NCBI RefSeq assembly: GCF_002909445.1
Contig: NZ_PPXC01000011.1
Location: 1 to 64,000 of the forward strand
Reading direction: 5' to 3'
Origin: Arthrobacter glacialis
GTDB taxonomy: Bacteria > Actinomycetota > Actinomycetes > Actinomycetales > Micrococcaceae
Length of the DNA stretch: 64,000 bases
The notes beneath the pieces were generated by a model. That model worked only from the letters and a program-made list of their open reading frames with translations. It made no database searches and was not told the DNA's origin. The position numbers and the translations under genes are program-made. Shown here one piece after another: positions 55,866 through 64,000 of the stretch (position 1 is the first letter of the stretch; every line of letters begins with the position of its first letter).

Positions 55866-57557
55866 ATGACTCAAATGACTGAGCCTGGACTGCGTACCCC
55901 GCCAGCCTTGGAGCCGGGAACGCTGCGGGTTGTTCCGCTGGGCGGCATCGGCGAAATTGGCCGAAACATGACAGTCTTTGAAATGGACGGCAAACTGCTC
56001 ATTGTTGACTGCGGCGTGCTCTTTCCTGAAGAGGACCAGCCCGGCGTCGACCTGATCCTGCCCGATTTCTCGTACATCGAGGACCGCCTTGACGATGTGG
56101 TTGGCGTGGTGCTCACGCACGGCCACGAAGACCACATTGGTGCCGTCCCGTACCTGTTGCGCCTGCGCAATGACATCCCCCTGATCGGTTCACAGCTGAC
56201 CCTGGCGTTCATTGAAGCCAAGTTGACTGAGCACAGGATCAAGCCCTGGACCCTGACTGTCAAGGAAGAGCAGGTTGAGCAGCTGGGCCCGTTCCAGTGC
56301 GAGTTTATTGCCGTCAACCACTCCATCCCGGACGCCCTGGCCGTGTTCATCCGCACCGCTGGCGGCTCCGTGCTGCACACGGGCGACTTCAAGATGGACC
56401 AGCTGCCGCTGGACGGCCGCACCACTGACCTGCGCCACTTTGCCCGCTTGGGTGAGGAAGGCGTGGACTTGTTCCTGGTTGACTCCACCAACGCAGACGT
56501 TCCCGGCTTCACCACCAGCGAAGCCGAGATTGGGCCCACCCTTGAGGGCTTGTTTGGCAAGGCCAACAAGCGCATCATCGTGGCCAGCTTCTCCTCCCAC
56601 GTGCACCGCGTCCAGCAGGTTCTCAACGCAGCCGTGGCACACGACCGCAAGGTGGCGTTCGTGGGCCGCTCCATGGTCCGCAACATGGCCATCGCCGCCA
56701 AACTGGGCTACCTGCATGTGCCCGCTGACGTGCTTGTGGACCTGAAGAATGTGGACAGCCTGCCGGACAACAAGGTGGTCCTGATGTCCACCGGATCCCA
56801 GGGCGAGCCCATGGCTGCGCTGTCCCGCATGGCCAACGGCGACCACAAGATTGCCGTGGGCAAGGGCGACACCGTCATCCTGGCCTCCTCGCTCATCCCG
56901 GGCAATGAGAACGCAGTATTCCGGATCATCAACGGGCTCCTCAAGCGTGGCGCCGACGTCATCCACAAGGGCACGGCCAAGGTCCACGTATCCGGCCACG
57001 CCGCCGCAGGGGAACTGCTGTACTGCTACAACATCCTGACCCCCAAGAATGTCATGCCGGTGCACGGGGAAACCCGCCACCTGATCGCCAACGCCAACAT
57101 CGCCATCGCCTCGGGCGTGCCGGCGGAGAACGTGTTGCTGACGGATGACGGTTCGGTCATCGATTTGAAGGACGGCGTCGCCCAGATTGTTGGCCAGGTC
57201 GAGTGCGGCTTCGTCTACGTTGACGGCCACAGCGTTGGCGAGATCACCGATGCTGACTTGAAGGACCGCCGCGTGCTGGGCGATGAGGGATTCATTTCCA
57301 TCATCACAGTGGTGAACCGGGCCACCGGCAAGATCGTGTCCGGCCCGGACATTCACGCCCGCGGCGTTGCCGAGGACGATTCCGTGTTCGATGACATCAA
57401 GCCCAAGATTGCCGCGGCCCTTGAGGAAGCGGTCATGGCCAGCACCGACCACACCACCCACCAACTCCAGCAGGTGGTGCGCCGCGTGATCGGCACCTGG
57501 GTCAACCGCAAACTGCGCCGCCGCCCCATGATCATCCCGGTGGTCCTCGAGGCGTAG
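55866..57557 (+). CDS. rnj: Ribonuclease J
   Basis: A 563-residue metallo-beta-lactamase/beta-CASP ribonuclease with 5'-exo and endonuclease activity in rRNA and mRNA processing. The zinc motif HGHEDH is at residues 85-90, VLHTGDFKMD holds the bridging Asp, the beta-CASP motifs appear in IIVASFSSHVHRVQQ and VSGHAAAGELL, and VMPVHGETRHL is the last His region. The stop is followed by a short-form palindromic repeat. Confidence 0.95.
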   Translation: MTQMTEPGLRTPPALEPGTLRVVPLGGIGEIGRNMTVFEMDGKLLIVDCGVLFPEEDQPGVDLILPDFSYIEDRLDDVVGVVLTHGHEDHIGAVPYLLRLRNDIPLIGSQLTLAFIEAKLTEHRIKPWTLTVKEEQVEQLGPFQCEFIAVNHSIPDALAVFIRTAGGSVLHTGDFKMDQLPLDGRTTDLRHFARLGEEGVDLFLVDSTNADVPGFTTSEAEIGPTLEGLFGKANKRIIVASFSSHVHRVQQVLNAAVAHDRKVAFVGRSMVRNMAIAAKLGYLHVPADVLVDLKNVDSLPDNKVVLMSTGSQGEPMAALSRMANGDHKIAVGKGDTVILASSLIPGNENAVFRIINGLLKRGADVIHKGTAKVHVSGHAAAGELLYCYNILTPKNVMPVHGETRHLIANANIAIASGVPAENVLLTDDGSVIDLKDGVAQIVGQVECGFVYVDGHSVGEITDADLKDRRVLGDEGFISIITVVNRATGKIVSGPDIHARGVAEDDSVFDDIKPKIAAALEEAVMASTDHTTHQLQQVVRRVIGTWVNRKLRRRPMIIPVVLEA

Positions 57558-57566
57558 CGGTTTTTG

Positions 57567-57638
57567 CAACTGACCCGCAGAAAACGACGAAAAAACCTGA
57601 TTTCCGGGTGATTTTCGGCGATTTCTGCGGGTCAGTTG
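57567..57638. repeat. Short-form palindromic repeat, copy 3
   Basis: CAACTGACCCGCAGAAA (57567) pairs with TTTCTGCGGGTCAGTTG (ending 57638) around a partly paired core ACGACGAAAA...TTTTCGGCG. The element starts 10 bp after the RNase J stop and could terminate its transcript. A smaller hairpin GCCCACA/TGTGGGC lies at 57721-57739 before ftsK. Confidence 0.85.
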
Positions 57639-57741
57639 TGTTTGTGGGAGGGATGTACGACGGCGGGTCCCGGCGGCCCGCTGTGCTTGCCACCACGACT
57701 GCTTGAAGCCCCAAATCCGGGCCCACACCGGCTGTGGGCGG

Positions 57742-57754
57742 TACCGTAGGGTGT
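57742..57754 (+). promoter_or_regulatory. Possible -10 of ftsK, leaderless layout
   Basis: TACCGT (57742-57747) lies 7 nt before ATG 57755 and no convincing ribosome-binding site is present. The -35 is unclear. Confidence 0.4.
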
Positions 57755-60619
57755 ATGGCGACTCGTTCTTCCTCCGCCCGTTCCTCCGCCGGTCAGAAGG
57801 GTGGCGCAGCTTCGCGCGCCCCCAAGACCACAAAGATGTCGGTGCCGCGCAGCAAACAACCAGCTCCCGAACCGGAGACCCACCAGATTTGGCCTGTGCG
57901 GATGGCGGTTGCTTTCTGGCAGGGTCTTGGCCATTTGATCGGTGGTGCCATCCGGCGCATGGGTACCGACATGAGCCAGATCCCAGCGCATGAGCGACGC
58001 GACGGTTCGGGCCTGCTGTTCATTGTGCTGGCAACAGTCATTGCCACCTTCACCTGGTGGGGGCTGTCCGGGCCGGTGGCCGACGCCATGCGCGGAGTCT
58101 TCGAGGGCACCTTTGGCTGGTTTGCGGCCATGCTGCCGCCCATGTTCCTCATTTTCTCCATCCTGGTGTTCCGCCAGCCCACCAATGTCCGTGCCAACAA
58201 CCGGGTTGCCGTGGGCTTTGGCATCATGACGATCGCAGGCTGTGCCCTGGCGCATGTGGCCGGCGGCAGCCCCAACATCAATGAAGGCTTCAACGGCATC
58301 AGCGCCGCAGGTGGCATGGTCGGGATGATCGCTGGCGCACCGCTGGCTGTCATCAGCCCCGTTCTGGCGGTCGTCACCTACTCCGTCCTGGCCTTCACCA
58401 GCCTCCTGATCCTCACCAGCACTCCGGTGCTGCGCATCCCCTCACGCCTGCACTGGGTCTACGAACAGCTGGTGGGTGTTTCCCCCGGCCGTGAGCTGGA
58501 CGCTGAAGGCCATGACCAGAGCTACCTCTACGACAGGGAAACCGAAGCCAAGCCTAAGAAGCCGCGCAGCCTGCGCGCGCGCAAGAAGGCCGCCGAGGAC
58601 GACGAGTTTGAGGATGTGCTGGGCACCGAAGCGTTCGCCACCGCGCTGGTTGACGCGGACGACGACGAAGCCCAGGAAGCGCCGTCGGCCGCCCCTTCCG
58701 TGCGCCCCGGAGTCCGGCGGCCCACGCGCGACCAGCTGGCCGCCGACAAGATCAAGGCCCGCCAGGGACTGCCCACCGCCACCGACGTCTTTGACGTCCA
58801 GCAGTTCAACAGCGACGAGGCAGTTACAGCCGCCATTGGCATTGTGGGGGCCAACGCACTGCAAGGTGCATCAGTGGGCGCCATCCCGGCCCCGCCCATG
58901 GCCCCGCCAACTCCCATTCCGGCACGCTCAGAGCAGCTCCAGCTTTCCGGCGACGTCACCTACACGCTGCCAGAATCCGATTTCCTGCCGGCAGGACCCC
59001 CCGGCAAGGAGGCCACAGAGGCCAACGACTCCGTGGTGGCGGCCCTGACTGACACCTTGAACCAGTTCAATGTGGACGCAGCCGTCACAGGATTCAGCCG
59101 CGGACCCACGGTGACCCGCTACGAGATCGAGCTGGCCCCTGGCACCAAGGTTGAGCGCGTCACGGCACTGAGCAAGAACATTTCCTACGCTGTGGCGTCC
59201 TCGGATGTGCGCATCCTGAGCCCCATTCCGGGCAAGAGCGCCATTGGCATTGAGATTCCCAACGCCGACAAGGAAATTGTTGTCCTGGGTGACGTGCTGC
59301 GATCGGCCAACGCCCGCCGCACCGAACACCCCATGGTCATGGGTGTGGGCAAGGATGTGGAGGGCGGTTTTGTGGTGGCCAACCTGGCCAAGATGCCGCA
59401 CCTTTTGGTGGCCGGTGCCACGGGTGCCGGTAAGTCGTCCTTTGTGAACTCCATGATTGTCTCCATCTTGATGCGTGCCACCCCTGACGAGGTCCGCATG
59501 GTCATGGTGGACCCCAAACGCGTGGAACTGACGGCGTATGAGGGTGTGCCCCACCTGATCACCCCCATCATCACCAACCCCAAAAAGGCTGCTGAGGCCC
59601 TCCAATGGGTGGTTCGGGAAATGGACCAGCGCTATGACGATCTGGCCAACTACGGCTTCAAGCACATCGACGAATTCAACAAGGCGGTCAAAGCGGGCAA
59701 GGTGCATCCGCCCGTTGATTCCAAGCGCATTGTGCGGCCCTACCCGTACTTGCTGGTCATTGTTGATGAGCTTGCGGACCTCATGATGGTTGCCCCGCGC
59801 GACGTGGAAGATTCCATTGTGCGCATCACCCAGTTGGCCCGTGCAGCAGGCATCCACCTGGTTCTTGCCACCCAGCGACCCTCGGTGGATGTTGTGACAG
59901 GCCTGATCAAGGCCAATGTGCCCTCCCGCATGGCGTTTGCCACTTCCTCCGTGACCGACTCCCGCGTGGTCCTGGACCAGCCGGGGGCCGAGAAGCTGCT
60001 GGGCCAGGGTGACGCCCTGTTCCTGCCCATGGGCCAGTCCAAGCCCATCCGTGTCCAGGGCGCCTGGGTCACCGAGGCTGAGATCAAGCGTGTGGTGGAC
60101 CATGTTAAGGGCCAGCTCAAGGCGACGTACCGGACGGATGTTGCTGTTGAGGCGCCCAAGAAGGCCATTGAGGACGACATCGGCGATGACATGGACCTGC
60201 TGCTGCAGGCCACCGAGCTGGTGGTGACCACGCAGTTCGGCTCAACCTCCATGCTGCAGCGCAAGCTGCGCGTGGGCTTTGCCAAGGCCGGTCGACTCAT
60301 GGACTTGCTGGAGTCGCGCGGCGTGGTGGGCCCCTCGGAGGGTTCCAAAGCACGTGACGTGCTCGTGAAGCCCGATGACCTGGCGGTGACGCTGGCCGCC
60401 ATCCGCGGCGACGAGGGCTCGGGAGGGTCCGACGTCGAAATTCCTGCGGATCCCATGGCTGCTGCACTGGCCGAGAACGCCAATGCCAACCACGGTTGGG
60501 GTGAGGATCTGGTGGCTGCGGATTTGGAGAACCGCCCGCAAGCCACCGAATACCACGACGGTGCCGACAACGATGATGATGAGGGCGGCGAAGACGCATG
60601 GTCATTGACTGGACGTTAG
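57755..60619 (+). CDS. ftsK: DNA translocase FtsK/SpoIIIE
   Basis: A 954-residue membrane-anchored DNA pump for chromosome segregation at division. Four or five N-terminal membrane helices (LLFIVLATVIATFTWWGLSG and others) are followed by an acidic linker. The motor domain carries Walker A VAGATGAGKSSF and Walker B YLLVIVDELADLM. The C-terminal winged-helix gamma domain includes STSMLQRKLRVGFAKAGRLM. The start at ATG 57755 is preferred over GTG 57734, which lies within a hairpin. Confidence 0.95.
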   Translation: MATRSSSARSSAGQKGGAASRAPKTTKMSVPRSKQPAPEPETHQIWPVRMAVAFWQGLGHLIGGAIRRMGTDMSQIPAHERRDGSGLLFIVLATVIATFTWWGLSGPVADAMRGVFEGTFGWFAAMLPPMFLIFSILVFRQPTNVRANNRVAVGFGIMTIAGCALAHVAGGSPNINEGFNGISAAGGMVGMIAGAPLAVISPVLAVVTYSVLAFTSLLILTSTPVLRIPSRLHWVYEQLVGVSPGRELDAEGHDQSYLYDRETEAKPKKPRSLRARKKAAEDDEFEDVLGTEAFATALVDADDDEAQEAPSAAPSVRPGVRRPTRDQLAADKIKARQGLPTATDVFDVQQFNSDEAVTAAIGIVGANALQGASVGAIPAPPMAPPTPIPARSEQLQLSGDVTYTLPESDFLPAGPPGKEATEANDSVVAALTDTLNQFNVDAAVTGFSRGPTVTRYEIELAPGTKVERVTALSKNISYAVASSDVRILSPIPGKSAIGIEIPNADKEIVVLGDVLRSANARRTEHPMVMGVGKDVEGGFVVANLAKMPHLLVAGATGAGKSSFVNSMIVSILMRATPDEVRMVMVDPKRVELTAYEGVPHLITPIITNPKKAAEALQWVVREMDQRYDDLANYGFKHIDEFNKAVKAGKVHPPVDSKRIVRPYPYLLVIVDELADLMMVAPRDVEDSIVRITQLARAAGIHLVLATQRPSVDVVTGLIKANVPSRMAFATSSVTDSRVVLDQPGAEKLLGQGDALFLPMGQSKPIRVQGAWVTEAEIKRVVDHVKGQLKATYRTDVAVEAPKKAIEDDIGDDMDLLLQATELVVTTQFGSTSMLQRKLRVGFAKAGRLMDLLESRGVVGPSEGSKARDVLVKPDDLAVTLAAIRGDEGSGGSDVEIPADPMAAALAENANANHGWGEDLVAADLENRPQATEYHDGADNDDDEGGEDAWSLTGR

Positions 60620-60665
60620 CTTTAAAGTTTTCCTGTTCGAATGTTCCTGCACGGGCCTTAGCGGT

Positions 60666-60677
60666 TAGCCTTGCACA
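60666..60677 (+). promoter_or_regulatory. -10 hexamer of pgsA, leaderless layout
   Basis: TAGCCT (60666-60671) lies 6 nt before the GTG start at 60678, and no Shine-Dalgarno sequence is present. The same hexamer and spacing precede the DrrA-like gene. Confidence 0.5.
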
Positions 60678-61277
60678 GTGAGTGATACGGTGGCGCCTAG
60701 CCCTTCGAACTGGAATTTGCCCAACGCCTTGACGCTGCTGCGCATCGTGTTGGTGCCCTTCTTCATCTGGGCCTTCGTGGCCGACGGCGGCAATTACGGC
60801 CCCCTGCGCTGGCTGGCGGTTGCCCTCTTTGTGGTGGCAATTTACACTGACAAGCTCGACGGCGACATCGCCCGGGCGCGCGGGCTCATCACCAGCTTCG
60901 GCAAAATTGCCGACCCGATTGCGGACAAGCTGCTGATCGGCTCGGCCTTGATCATGCTCTCCGCGGTGGGGGAGCTGTGGTGGTGGGTCACCGTTGTGAT
61001 GTTGGTGCGTGAAGTGGGTATTACGCTCCTGCGCTTTGTGGTGATCCGCTACGGCGTGATGGCTGCCTCCAAGGGCGGAAAACTCAAGACCGTGATGCAG
61101 ACGGTGGCCATCTTTGTGTACCTCCTGCCCGTCACACCGGCTAACAGCTGGCTTTCGGTCATTGCGCTGGTCATCATGCTGGCGGCGCTGGCCGTCACCG
61201 TCGTGACAGGTGTTGATTACGTGGTGAAGGCGTGGCAATTGCGCAGTGCCGGCCGGGGCAAGGACGTCCTGAAGTGA
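60678..61277 (+). CDS. pgsA: CDP-diacylglycerol-glycerol-3-phosphate 3-phosphatidyltransferase
   Basis: A 199-residue membrane enzyme making phosphatidylglycerophosphate. The CDP-alcohol phosphotransferase motif is exact: D58, D61-G62, A65-R66, G75, D79 and D83. Five or six hydrophobic helices surround it. The GTG at 60678 follows the -10 closely. Its TGA stop overlaps the ATG of the next gene (TGATG at 61275-61279). Confidence 0.93.
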   Translation: MSDTVAPSPSNWNLPNALTLLRIVLVPFFIWAFVADGGNYGPLRWLAVALFVVAIYTDKLDGDIARARGLITSFGKIADPIADKLLIGSALIMLSAVGELWWWVTVVMLVREVGITLLRFVVIRYGVMAASKGGKLKTVMQTVAIFVYLLPVTPANSWLSVIALVIMLAALAVTVVTGVDYVVKAWQLRSAGRGKDVLK

Positions 61278-61768
61278 TGACCGAATCGTCCCTGACGCAA
61301 CTGGTGAATGCAGCCGTAGCGGCGAAAATCACTGTTGCCACCGCCGAATCGCTGACGGGCGGCATGGTGGCGGCAACCTTGGTGCGGGTGCCGGGCGCTT
61401 CGGGCATGCTGCAAGGTGGCGTGATCGCGTACCAGAATGAGGTCAAGGAACGGCTCCTGGGCGTCCCGCCGTCGCTGTTGGAAACCCTGGGCGCAGTTGA
61501 TCCGCAGGTGGCCTGCGCCATGGCACTGGGGGTTTGTGCGGCCACAGGATCCCGCGTGGGTATTTCCACCACGGGTGTGGCTGGCCCGGAACCCCACCAA
61601 GGAAAAGATGTGGGACACGTATACATTGGCGTTGCCTTGGATGGCGAAGCACTATCCTACGAGTATCACTTCGATGGGGACCGGGAAATGATCAGAACCC
61701 AGGCCACTCAGGAGGCAATTTCCTTGCTTGAACAAGTAGTCAAGGCCGCTGGGGAACAAAAGTTGTAA
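61277..61768 (+). CDS. pncC: Nicotinamide-nucleotide amidohydrolase PncC (CinA C-terminal domain)
   Basis: A 163-residue stand-alone CinA C-terminal domain, which deamidates NMN in the pyridine nucleotide cycle. TVATAESLTGGMVAATLV, GVIAYQNEVKERLLGVPPSL and VGISTTGVAGPEPHQGKDVG are diagnostic. The ATG at 61277 overlaps the pgsA stop. It belongs to the ftsK-pgsA-cinA-clgR-recA neighbourhood typical of actinobacteria. Confidence 0.93.
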   Translation: MTESSLTQLVNAAVAAKITVATAESLTGGMVAATLVRVPGASGMLQGGVIAYQNEVKERLLGVPPSLLETLGAVDPQVACAMALGVCAATGSRVGISTTGVAGPEPHQGKDVGHVYIGVALDGEALSYEYHFDGDREMIRTQATQEAISLLEQVVKAAGEQKL

Positions 61769-61915
61769 CCAGATAGTTAGTCATAGTGAACGCAAAGTGG
61801 TCCCATCCCCTCTAGGATAAGAACACCAAGCGGGCACACCGCTTCTTTTGGCAATTGCCGGCAGAGGCGAAACCCAATGAACTGTAGTGATTGAACTAGG
61901 AGTAAGGCGATACCC

Positions 61916-62356
61916 ATGGTGAAGCAACCCGTATCCGTAAACGGCGTAGTGCGCTGGCGGGATGTGGGTTTGGCAGACGAGAAACCGCATCAGCCGAAGG
62001 AGCGCAAAATGGTGGTATTACGCCACGAAATTGGCGATGTCCTGCGAGATGTACGTCAACGCCAAGGCCGCACTCTGCGCGAAGTCTCACATAATGCGCG
62101 CGTTTCACTGGGCTATTTGAGTGAAGTGGAACGTGGACAAAAGGAAGCATCGAGCGAGCTGTTGTCCTCAATCTGCTCAGCCCTTGAAGTACCGTTGTCG
62201 ATCATGCTCCGTGAAGTGAGCGACCGTTTGGCCATTGCCGAAGGCGTGGCCGTCCCGGACACTGTTCCCCAGGAATTCTCGGCCCGCTACGGCCGGGACC
62301 TGAATCAGGAACTCTCCGAGGAATTGAGCAAGGGCCTCGTGTCCAACTCCTACTAG
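61916..62356 (+). CDS. clgR: XRE-family regulator ClgR
   Basis: A 146-residue activator of clp protease genes in actinobacteria. The helix-turn-helix reads [20 protein letters not shown] then [20 protein letters not shown], followed by [16 protein letters not shown]. An N-terminal extension of about 30 residues precedes the DNA-binding domain. GGAGTAAGG lies upstream of ATG 61916. The 147-bp interval before it shows no clear ClgR box. The gene ends before a two-way hairpin. Confidence 0.92.
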   Translation: MVKQPVSVNGVVRWRDVGLADEKPHQPKERKMVVLRHEIGDVLRDVRQRQGRTLREVSHNARVSLGYLSEVERGQKEASSELLSSICSALEVPLSIMLREVSDRLAIAEGVAVPDTVPQEFSARYGRDLNQELSEELSKGLVSNSY

Positions 62357-62404
62357 AGCTGACTGCGTGGCCCCAAGGTTCCCTTGAAGGCCGCCAGCGC
62401 AATA

Positions 62405-62441
62405 AAGAACTGGACTCCACCAACGGTGGGGTCCAGTTCTT
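62405..62441. terminator. Bidirectional terminator between clgR and the convergent MarR gene
   Basis: AAGAACTGGACTCCACC (62405-62421) and GGTGGGGTCCAGTTCTT (62425-62441) form a 17-bp stem with one wobble pair and a 3-base loop. Short A and T runs flank it on both sides, so it can work in both directions. Confidence 0.85.
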
Positions 62442-62474
62442 AATTGCCCGGTCGCGGACCTCGCCCAGCGGGGT

Positions 62475-62942
62475 TTAGTTGAGGTATTCGTCGTTGAGTT
62501 TGGTCAAGGATGCTGCCAGGACGCTCAGCTCCGCCTCATCCCAGTGGCTGAGGCGTGCATGAAACGACTCTTGGCGCCTGGCCTGCACCGCAATGAGCTT
62601 CTCCCGGCCGCCTTCGGTGAGGTCGATGAGCTGGGCCCGGCCGTCCCCGGGGTCGGCCTCCTTGTGGACAAGCCCCAATTTCTGCAGGAATGTTATCTGC
62701 CGGCTCACGGATGGTTTGCCCACACCAATGCACTTGGCAAGCTCCGTCAGCCGCATGGCGCCCTGGTGGAGCAACACTGACAACAACCCATAGGCTGCCG
62801 GTTCCATGTCCGGATGAACGCTGCGTGTGAGTTCCTGATTGATGGCCCGTGCCCGGCGCCACAACAAGCTCAACTGGATATCCAAGGACTCCATGGCCAC
62901 TGCCTTGCCAGGGCTCAAACGCGACTGTTCGGGTGTTCTCAT
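62475..62942 (-). CDS. MarR-family transcriptional regulator
   Basis: A 155-residue winged-helix protein. LTELAKCIGVGKPSVSRQIT is the recognition region and LVHKEADPGDGRAQLIDLTE the wing. TAGACT (62954-62949) lies 6 nt before ATG 62942, a leaderless layout. It has no neighbouring target gene; clgR converges on it and the DUF3046 gene diverges 70 bp away. Confidence 0.88.
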   Translation of the reverse strand: MRTPEQSRLSPGKAVAMESLDIQLSLLWRRARAINQELTRSVHPDMEPAAYGLLSVLLHQGAMRLTELAKCIGVGKPSVSRQITFLQKLGLVHKEADPGDGRAQLIDLTEGGREKLIAVQARRQESFHARLSHWDEAELSVLAASLTKLNDEYLN

Positions 62943-63012
62943 GCTGCAAGTCTAAGCGCAGGGCCCGCGGCGGCCCGTCTGTCCGGCCCGCCAGCCATGC
63001 GAGAATGGGGGA

Positions 63013-63234
63013 GTGCGAGTAAGCGAGTTTTGGCGATTGATGGATGAGGAATTCAGCCCCTCATATTCACGGGTTTTGGCCAGGGACCTGGTGCTCAGCG
63101 GCGTGGGCGGAAATACGGCCATGGTGGCCCTGCGCGCGGGGTTTGAGCCACGGGAGATCTGGCTGGAGGTATGCAAGATCCAGGACGTCCCGCCGTCGAG
63201 GTGGCTGGGCCGGGACATTGCGCTCAAGGACTGA
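63013..63234 (+). CDS. DUF3046 family protein
   Basis: A 73-residue protein of the actinobacterial family found just upstream of recA. It begins MRVSEFWRLMDEEFSPSYSR and ends KIQDVPPSRWLGRDIALKD, with the conserved LARDLVLSGVGGNTAMVALR in the middle. GTG 63013 is preceded by GGGGGA; GAGAAT with an extended TGC may be the -10. Function unknown. Confidence 0.87.
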   Translation: MRVSEFWRLMDEEFSPSYSRVLARDLVLSGVGGNTAMVALRAGFEPREIWLEVCKIQDVPPSRWLGRDIALKD

Positions 63235-63308
63235 GCGCCCCGCCTGTTCCGCGGCACCATCACTAGAACAGAGAATTGACGACGCGCCGCTGATTTTCGA
63301 GTTTCCGT

Positions 63309-63337
63309 TCGAATTTCTATTCGATTAGCTCTATACT
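63309..63337 (+). promoter_or_regulatory. recA promoter with LexA-type SOS box
   Basis: TCGAAT-TTCT-ATTCGA (63309-63324) is a perfect inverted repeat close to the actinobacterial LexA consensus TCGAAC-N4-GTTCGA. TATACT (63332-63337) is a strong -10, so the box overlaps the -35 position. The leader to recA is about 255 nt (63343-63597) and contains no other recognised feature. Confidence 0.8.
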
Positions 63338-63597
63338 GGTGGTAGTGCTCTGAGCTGTGGGGAATCAAAAAAAGTTCTCCACAATTTTCGGCACAGGACG
63401 CTGTAGGAACAGACAATGTCAGTGCCTTGAACTAGCGTTTAAGTATCGGAAGAGCCTGCAGGGCCGCTCCGCCAACAGGGCGCCGGGAAACCGGCCAAAA
63501 TTGTATGAGCAATGCATCAGACCACTCACTGTGCACTGGGCCAACGGCGCAGATGCATGGAGCCGGAAACGGCACATAGGAAAGACCGAGGTGAATC

Positions 63598-64000
63598 ATG
63601 GCCGCTCCCGCAGACCGTGAAAAAGCGCTGGCAGCAGCACTGGCCCAGATTGACAAGCAGTACGGCAAGGGTTCAATCATGCGCTTGGGTGACGACGTCC
63701 GCGCACCCATTGAAGTGATCCCCACCGGGTCCATCGCCTTGGACGTGGCCCTGGGCATTGGCGGACTGCCGCGCGGACGCGTCGTGGAGATTTACGGGCC
63801 TGAGTCCTCCGGTAAAACCACGCTTGCCCTGCACGCTGTTGCCAGTGCCCAGAAGCTCGGCGGAATTGCTGCGTTCATTGACGCCGAGCACGCGCTGGAC
63901 CCTGACTATGCAGCCAAGCTGGGTGTGGATGTTGACGCACTCCTGGTCTCCCAGCCGGACACCGGTGAGCAGGCACTGGAGATCATGGACATGTTGATCG
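63598..64000 (+). CDS. recA: Recombinase RecA (5' part, cut by window end)
   Basis: The first 134 codons of RecA, which drives homologous recombination and triggers LexA self-cleavage. Walker A GPESSGKT is at residues 67-74, preceded by [20 protein letters not shown] and [16 protein letters not shown] lies at good distance before ATG 63598. The gene continues beyond the window. Its SOS-type promoter supports damage induction. Confidence 0.97.
   Translation, partial: MAAPADREKALAAALAQIDKQYGKGSIMRLGDDVRAPIEVIPTGSIALDVALGIGGLPRGRVVEIYGPESSGKTTLALHAVASAQKLGGIAAFIDAEHALDPDYAAKLGVDVDALLVSQPDTGEQALEIMDMLI

Noticed and set aside
56190-57833. 547-codon minus-strand frame opposite RNase J
   Set aside because: Antisense of a clearly coding gene with no domain signature, and it runs through the palindromic repeat at 57567-57638.
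58928-60103. 391-codon minus-strand frame within ftsK
   Set aside because: Shadow of the FtsK motor domain; the product is Gly/His/Leu/Val-rich without motifs.
63357-63620. Possible 87-codon gene between the recA promoter and recA
   Set aside because: It overlaps the recA start in another frame, lacks a convincing ribosome site and has no recognisable features; it is more likely recA leader.

Overview
The window looks like chromosomal DNA of a high-GC actinobacterium of the Micrococcaceae, most like Arthrobacter or a close relative. The basis is the dxr-rseP-ispG, rimP-nusA-ylxR-infB-rbfA, rpsO-pnp-M16 protease and dapA-rnj-ftsK-pgsA-cinA-clgR-DUF3046-recA gene orders, frequent GTG and TTG starts, and protein sequences typical of that group. 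No rRNA, tRNA, CRISPR array, transposase gene or phage gene was recognised.

Layout. 1-3970: an FMN reductase divergent from a MarR regulator, then the MEP-pathway gene dxr and a site-2 protease. 4052-7665: a SatD-like protein, a membrane protein, a YciI protein, ispG and a GNAT acetyltransferase. 7873-12852: an OYE-type dienoyl-CoA reductase with a PadR regulator, a WXG100-like protein, an ABC-2 exporter pair and a small conserved protein. 13112-19441: proS, a pair of palindromic repeats enclosing a second repeat type, a TauE-type exporter, a decayed RibD/DHFR-type gene, an antibiotic kinase and a membrane-anchored DUF4439 protein. 19611-25439: rimP, nusA, ylxR, a chain of mini-ORFs, infB and rbfA. 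25440-28750: an interruption between rbfA and truB holding an acyl-CoA dehydrogenase remnant, a WXG100-headed 495-residue protein and two lipoproteins. 28874-37270: truB, two membrane proteins, a tandem acetyltransferase, ribF, rpsO, pnp and an M16 protease.

37271-51936 is probably an accessory block inserted between the M16 protease and dapB. It carries an AraC regulator with an NmrA-like reductase and a DUF1772 protein, a WYL regulator with a DrrAB-type ABC exporter, an amidase with AlkD, a LuxR regulator, a repeat-rich gene-free stretch and a near-complete molybdenum cofactor set (moaD, moaA, moeA, moaC, mogA, moaE). 51947-64000: dapB, small hydrolases, dapA, RNase J, FtsK, PgsA, PncC/CinA, ClgR, a MarR regulator, DUF3046 and the first 134 codons of recA behind a LexA-type box.

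The main points for a second look are: (1) a dispersed palindromic repeat family in short and long forms, plus a separate 130-bp repeat family that sits beside it at two loci; (2) four mini-ORFs joined by ATGA overlaps directly upstream of infB; (3) the WXG100-headed protein and lipoprotein cassette breaking the rbfA-truB neighbourhood; and (4) a recurrent layout in which a -10-like hexamer lies 6-8 nt before the start codon with no Shine-Dalgarno sequence, suggesting many leaderless mRNAs. All family assignments come from reading motifs; no database search was possible.
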